The position numbers and the translations under genes were made by a program. From Peptostreptococcaceae bacterium oral taxon 113 str. W5053 (GTDB lineage: Bacteria; Bacillota; Clostridia; Tissierellales; Peptoniphilaceae): a stretch of 7,163 nucleotides of DNA. Below, piece by piece: positions 4,790-7,163 of this stretch (the stretch's first letter is position 1; each line of letters starts with the position of its first letter). The stretch spans positions 1-7,163 of the forward strand of contig KI259815.1 in assembly GCA_000467935.1 (NCBI GenBank), written 5' to 3'. The notes beneath the pieces are model-generated. The model made no database searches. It was not told the origin of the DNA and was given only the letters and a program-made list of their open reading frames with translations.

Positions 4790-7012
4790 TTATTTAATAT
4801 ATATTGCAAAAGAAATCGTCCCATGAGCTGTTTCTTCAAAAGTAGTGGGTACACCGCTGACACGTAGACGATAAGGAGCTTTCTTGCCTTCCGGGATAGG
4901 AACTTCCACAAACACATAGCCGTTGGATGAAACCTCTTTTCCTGCAGCATCATATAGATGAAATACAAAAGCGCCGCTTTGTTTCTTTTCCAATTTTATA
5001 GAAACTGCTCCGTTTAATGCTTCCTTTGTCCCTTCCAAAATGCCTTCTTGTTTATCAACAGTATCCGTAAAACGAATCATTTCCACATCTGCCGTTGGAC
5101 GAAGAACAATGCTATAACATCCGTTTTCTTCCCCATAAGTGGTATAAACACCATTTACTTTTACACGATAGGGAGCTTCCAAGCCCTCTTTGATGGGCAT
5201 AATAAGCTTAACCGCTCCCTTTGTCTTCACAAAATTACCATCTTTATCCAAAAAGTTTATATGAATTTTTCCTTGTTCGTCAACTGCAATGTCTAATTTA
5301 ACCGCTCCGTTTAATGCCTCCTTTGTTCCCTCCGCAATATAAATCTTGCCCTGTTTTTCATCTTCCAATCTTATGTTCGCTTCATCTTTTAGCGTAAAAA
5401 ACTTTGGTGTATTAAGTATTAACGGCGGTGATATGACAGAACCGGAACCTATACTTTTCATGTAAACGGCATAGAAAGTTTCCCCATCCGTATTAAAAAC
5501 TTTATCTTCCGGCACTTTTGTCCCGTTTGTTAAAGCATCTTTCCATTCTTTAAAAGTCGAACCCGTTTTGATCGGATCGGTTACTTTTTTCTTGACGTCA
5601 CTGAATTTCGCTATTCCTTTTAATACCCAAACATCTTTAGTCCCTACAGTTCCAATTCGACCTCCATTTGCATGGAAAGTAACTCTAATATAGTCAGCGT
5701 CATTTGAATGTTCTTCTATGATAACCGGTTTTTGAACATATCGAGCCTTATGCGTCGTGTCTTCGCTATAACTCGTTTTCACTGCCGGATCCCAACCAAT
5801 AAATGTCCAGCCTGTTTTTCCCTTTACTATTGGGGTTGTTAGCCTTATAATTTCATTTTTAAATATCCAAAATGTTATTGAACCGGTTTCAAAGATTGCA
5901 TCCTCCTCTGCAGAGAAATCTACTTTTACATAGTCTTTATCCTTCGGGTCTTCTGTCACAACTTTTTGTTTGTATTGGGCTGTAATGGTTAAATTTTGAT
6001 TAATTTCCGTAGTATCAATTTTATCCCAACCCGTGAACTTCCATCCATCTTCCGGTATAATCGCCGGAGCAATTAAGCTTGTTAAAGTATTCTTTCCCTT
6101 CTTTAAAACATAGAATGTATTCGCTTGCGCCACCGTTCCATGTTCACCTTTAACATAATTTACAGTCCAGTATTTCATATCATCCGGATTTATCTCTTCG
6201 GGATTCACAGGACCAATCACTATTTTTTTAAATTTTGCTTCAAATACTTCACCTCCCTGAATTCGATTCATCTCATCTACTATTACAGGATCCCACACAT
6301 TAAAAGCATACCCTTGGTCAGGAATCGGAACTGCTTTATTCTTTACATTGATATACAATAGTCCTCGTCTCGTGCCCTTTATCACATAAAACTCTTTAGT
6401 CTTTATTGAATTATTACTACTATCCTGTCCAAAACTTCCACCTTCTAAAGCCTTAAAAGCAACTTTTACATAATCAGTATCTTTAGGATCATCCTCAACC
6501 ACTACAGGTTTTTCTTCATATTGAGCTTGAAATTGTATATTTCCATTAATAGCCATTGTATAATCCGACAAATCCGTCTTATAAACCTTGAATCCTTCTG
6601 GACGCCAACCTTTATGTATATACTTTGTATTTGCCTTTACTGTAGGAATCACCAGAGCCGGATTCGCCGCTTTGGCATCTGCAATAGTTTTGCCTTTTAA
6701 AATAAAAAATATAAATTGCTTTCCTTCACCAAAATTTCCATAACTCCCTTTATTAAAACTTACTCTTACATAGCCTTCCGGTACCGAAGTATTTGGATCA
6801 CTTGGCACAATAACAATATCCTCTCCTCCTTCTCGTATTGCAACATCTCTTCCCCTTCCGTCAACACGAGTAACTTCTTCCCTCCCCACTCTTTCCGTAG
6901 CAAATGCATGCTGCGCAGAACCCATGAAAAGTGCTCCAAAAAGAAATACAAAAAAGAGAATCCCCGCTTGTATTCTCTTCCAATATTGAAACCTTCGGCT
7001 CTTGGCTTCCAT
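4790..7012 (-). CDS. Secreted multi-repeat surface protein (InlB B-repeat/SHIRT-like domains), no wall anchor
   Basis: A 740-residue exported protein. Residues 1-38 form a signal peptide: basic start (KSRR, KR), hydrophobic core 16-33 and a likely cut after AFA (36-38). A charged segment (39-79) leads to five divergent repeats of about 70-85 residues at roughly 80-166, 180-263, 280-348, 360-427 and 440-518. Each opens with a YVKVxF-type strand, then F-[WY]-V-x-K, a GWxFxGWD-like turn and a closing FxAxY strand. This is the pattern of beta-grasp InlB B-repeat or SHIRT-like stalk domains in Gram-positive adhesins. D/P-rich linkers (DPKDTD, DPKDKD) join them. Residues 561-740 are a duplicated module of a different type. 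No LPxTG motif, SLH domain, choline-binding repeat or C-terminal membrane segment is present, so it may be released or held by another route. The start has AGGAGGT 4 bases upstream. Adhesion or a stalk role is inferred; no ligand can be named. Confidence 0.93.
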   Translation of the reverse strand: MEAKSRRFQYWKRIQAGILFFVFLFGALFMGSAQHAFATERVGREEVTRVDGRGRDVAIREGGEDIVIVPSDPNTSVPEGYVRVSFNKGSYGNFGEGKQFIFFILKGKTIADAKAANPALVIPTVKANTKYIHKGWRPEGFKVYKTDLSDYTMAINGNIQFQAQYEEKPVVVEDDPKDTDYVKVAFKALEGGSFGQDSSNNSIKTKEFYVIKGTRRGLLYINVKNKAVPIPDQGYAFNVWDPVIVDEMNRIQGGEVFEAKFKKIVIGPVNPEEINPDDMKYWTVNYVKGEHGTVAQANTFYVLKKGKNTLTSLIAPAIIPEDGWKFTGWDKIDTTEINQNLTITAQYKQKVVTEDPKDKDYVKVDFSAEEDAIFETGSITFWIFKNEIIRLTTPIVKGKTGWTFIGWDPAVKTSYSEDTTHKARYVQKPVIIEEHSNDADYIRVTFHANGGRIGTVGTKDVWVLKGIAKFSDVKKKVTDPIKTGSTFKEWKDALTNGTKVPEDKVFNTDGETFYAVYMKSIGSGSVISPPLILNTPKFFTLKDEANIRLEDEKQGKIYIAEGTKEALNGAVKLDIAVDEQGKIHINFLDKDGNFVKTKGAVKLIMPIKEGLEAPYRVKVNGVYTTYGEENGCYSIVLRPTADVEMIRFTDTVDKQEGILEGTKEALNGAVSIKLEKKQSGAFVFHLYDAAGKEVSSNGYVFVEVPIPEGKKAPYRLRVSGVPTTFEETAHGTISFAIYIK
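4793..5332 (-). repeat. Two tandem copies of a C-terminal module in the surface protein
   Basis: Residues 561-638 and 660-740 share a layout: EGTKEALNGAV at the start (561-571 and 660-670, identical), a D-x-x-G turn, a G-x-V strand, P-I-x-EG, then APYR (613-616 and 712-715) and GVxTT (621-625 and 720-724). The pattern resembles small beta-sandwich domains with a DKDGxxV...VxxPxPEG core near the ends of Firmicute surface proteins. That assignment is tentative. Confidence 0.75.
5459..6775 (-). repeat. Five beta-grasp-like repeats encoded in the surface protein gene
   Basis: This stretch encodes residues 80-518. The double GW signature is complete only in repeats 3 (G323-W329) and 4 (G401-W407). 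It is altered in repeat 2 (GYAFNVWD), repeat 5 (GSTFKEW) and repeat 1 (a single GW at 135-136). At DNA level the copies have diverged, so they are old duplications and not recent slippage products. Confidence 0.75.
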
Positions 7013-7044
7013 TTTTACCTCCTGTCTTTCAGTTCTTTTGCCTT

Positions 7045-7063
7045 GATAAAATTATATTTTATC
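7045..7063. promoter_or_regulatory. AT-rich palindrome upstream of the surface protein gene (candidate operator)
   Basis: GATAAAAT and ATTTTATC form perfect 8-base arms around a 3-base spacer. The site lies 33 bases upstream of the ATG. Its centre contains a minus-strand TATAAT (7051-7056) that could be a second -10, though no good -35 accompanies it. If the promoter at 7099-7127 is used, the palindrome is in the 5' leader. It has no T run of terminator type, so a protein-binding site is more likely. The regulator is unknown. Confidence 0.4.
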
Positions 7064-7098
7064 CAACCATTTCATCGCTTCGCATTCCATTTATTTTT

Positions 7099-7127
7099 AT
7101 TCTATCAGCTATTTTACTGATTTTCAA
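7099..7127 (-). promoter_or_regulatory. Probable promoter of the surface protein gene
   Basis: On the minus strand TTGAAA (7122-7127, five of six consensus), a 17-base spacer and TAGAAT (7099-7104, five of six) are present, with TGA making an extended -10. Transcription would start near 7092, giving a leader of about 80 bases. Confidence 0.6.
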
Positions 7128-7149
7128 TAATTCATTATGGTGTTAGAAT
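7121..7149 (+). promoter_or_regulatory. Possible divergent promoter reading off the right edge
   Basis: On plus, TTTTCA (7121-7126), a 17-base spacer and TAGAAT (7144-7149) are present, preceded by TGT as an extended -10. Its -35 overlaps that of the minus-strand promoter at 7099-7127. Any target gene lies outside the window, and chance matches are common in AT-rich DNA. Confidence 0.35.
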
Positions 7150-7163
7150 AAAAATAGATCAAA

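Noticed and set aside
4790..4900. Possible frameshifted LPxTG tail after the surface protein
   Set aside because: The sequence between the stop codon and the terminator is about 25 bases, far too short for a sorting signal in any frame.
7045..7063. Calling the palindrome a true Fur box
   Set aside because: Only the outer GATAA/TTATC and a few central bases match; AT-rich palindromes arise easily, so it is reported only as an unnamed candidate operator.
1..7163. CRISPR array, tRNA/rRNA gene, insertion sequence or phage or defence gene
   Set aside because: No regularly spaced repeats, cloverleaf sequence, transposase motifs or defence-related domains could be seen in the window.

Overview
The window looks like chromosomal DNA from a low-GC Gram-positive anaerobe. 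Every gene start has a near-perfect AGGAGG-type ribosome binding site, terminators are short hairpins followed by T runs, and the proteins are of Firmicute type. The large surface protein, with repeated domains joined by D/P-rich linkers (DPKDxDYVKV), resembles those of the Peptoniphilus/Anaerococcus/Finegoldia group. That placement is an inference from protein style, not from a marker gene.

Layout: bases 1-223 hold no convincing gene. On the minus strand they carry two tandem promoters close to the vegetative consensus, which fire out of the left edge. Bases 224-257 are the terminator of a minus-strand uracil permease (281-1585), which has its own promoter. Upstream of it is a minus-strand DegV-family lipid-binding protein (1712-2629) with its own promoter and terminator. 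A short divergent intergenic region (2630-2772) separates it from a plus-strand two-gene operon: peptidase T (2773-4029) and an overlapping gene for a small TIM-barrel protein of unknown function (4013-4702). Two back-to-back terminators (4701-4728 on plus, 4744-4766 on minus) separate that operon from a convergent minus-strand gene (4790-7012). This last gene encodes a 740-residue secreted protein with five beta-grasp-like repeats and a duplicated C-terminal module but no recognisable wall anchor. Its upstream region (7013-7163) contains a promoter, an AT-rich palindrome and a possible divergent promoter reading off the right edge.

How the genes fit together: uracil salvage, tripeptide cleavage and fatty-acid handling suit a nutrient-scavenging, amino-acid-using anaerobe, but nothing in the window ties them into one pathway. 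The only tight genetic link is pepT with the TIM-barrel gene. I found no mobile element, CRISPR array, phage gene or defence system. The points most worth a second look are the rrn-like tandem promoters at the left edge (one with an 8-base G tract in its spacer), the anchorless duplicated C-terminus of the surface protein, and the unknown partner of pepT.
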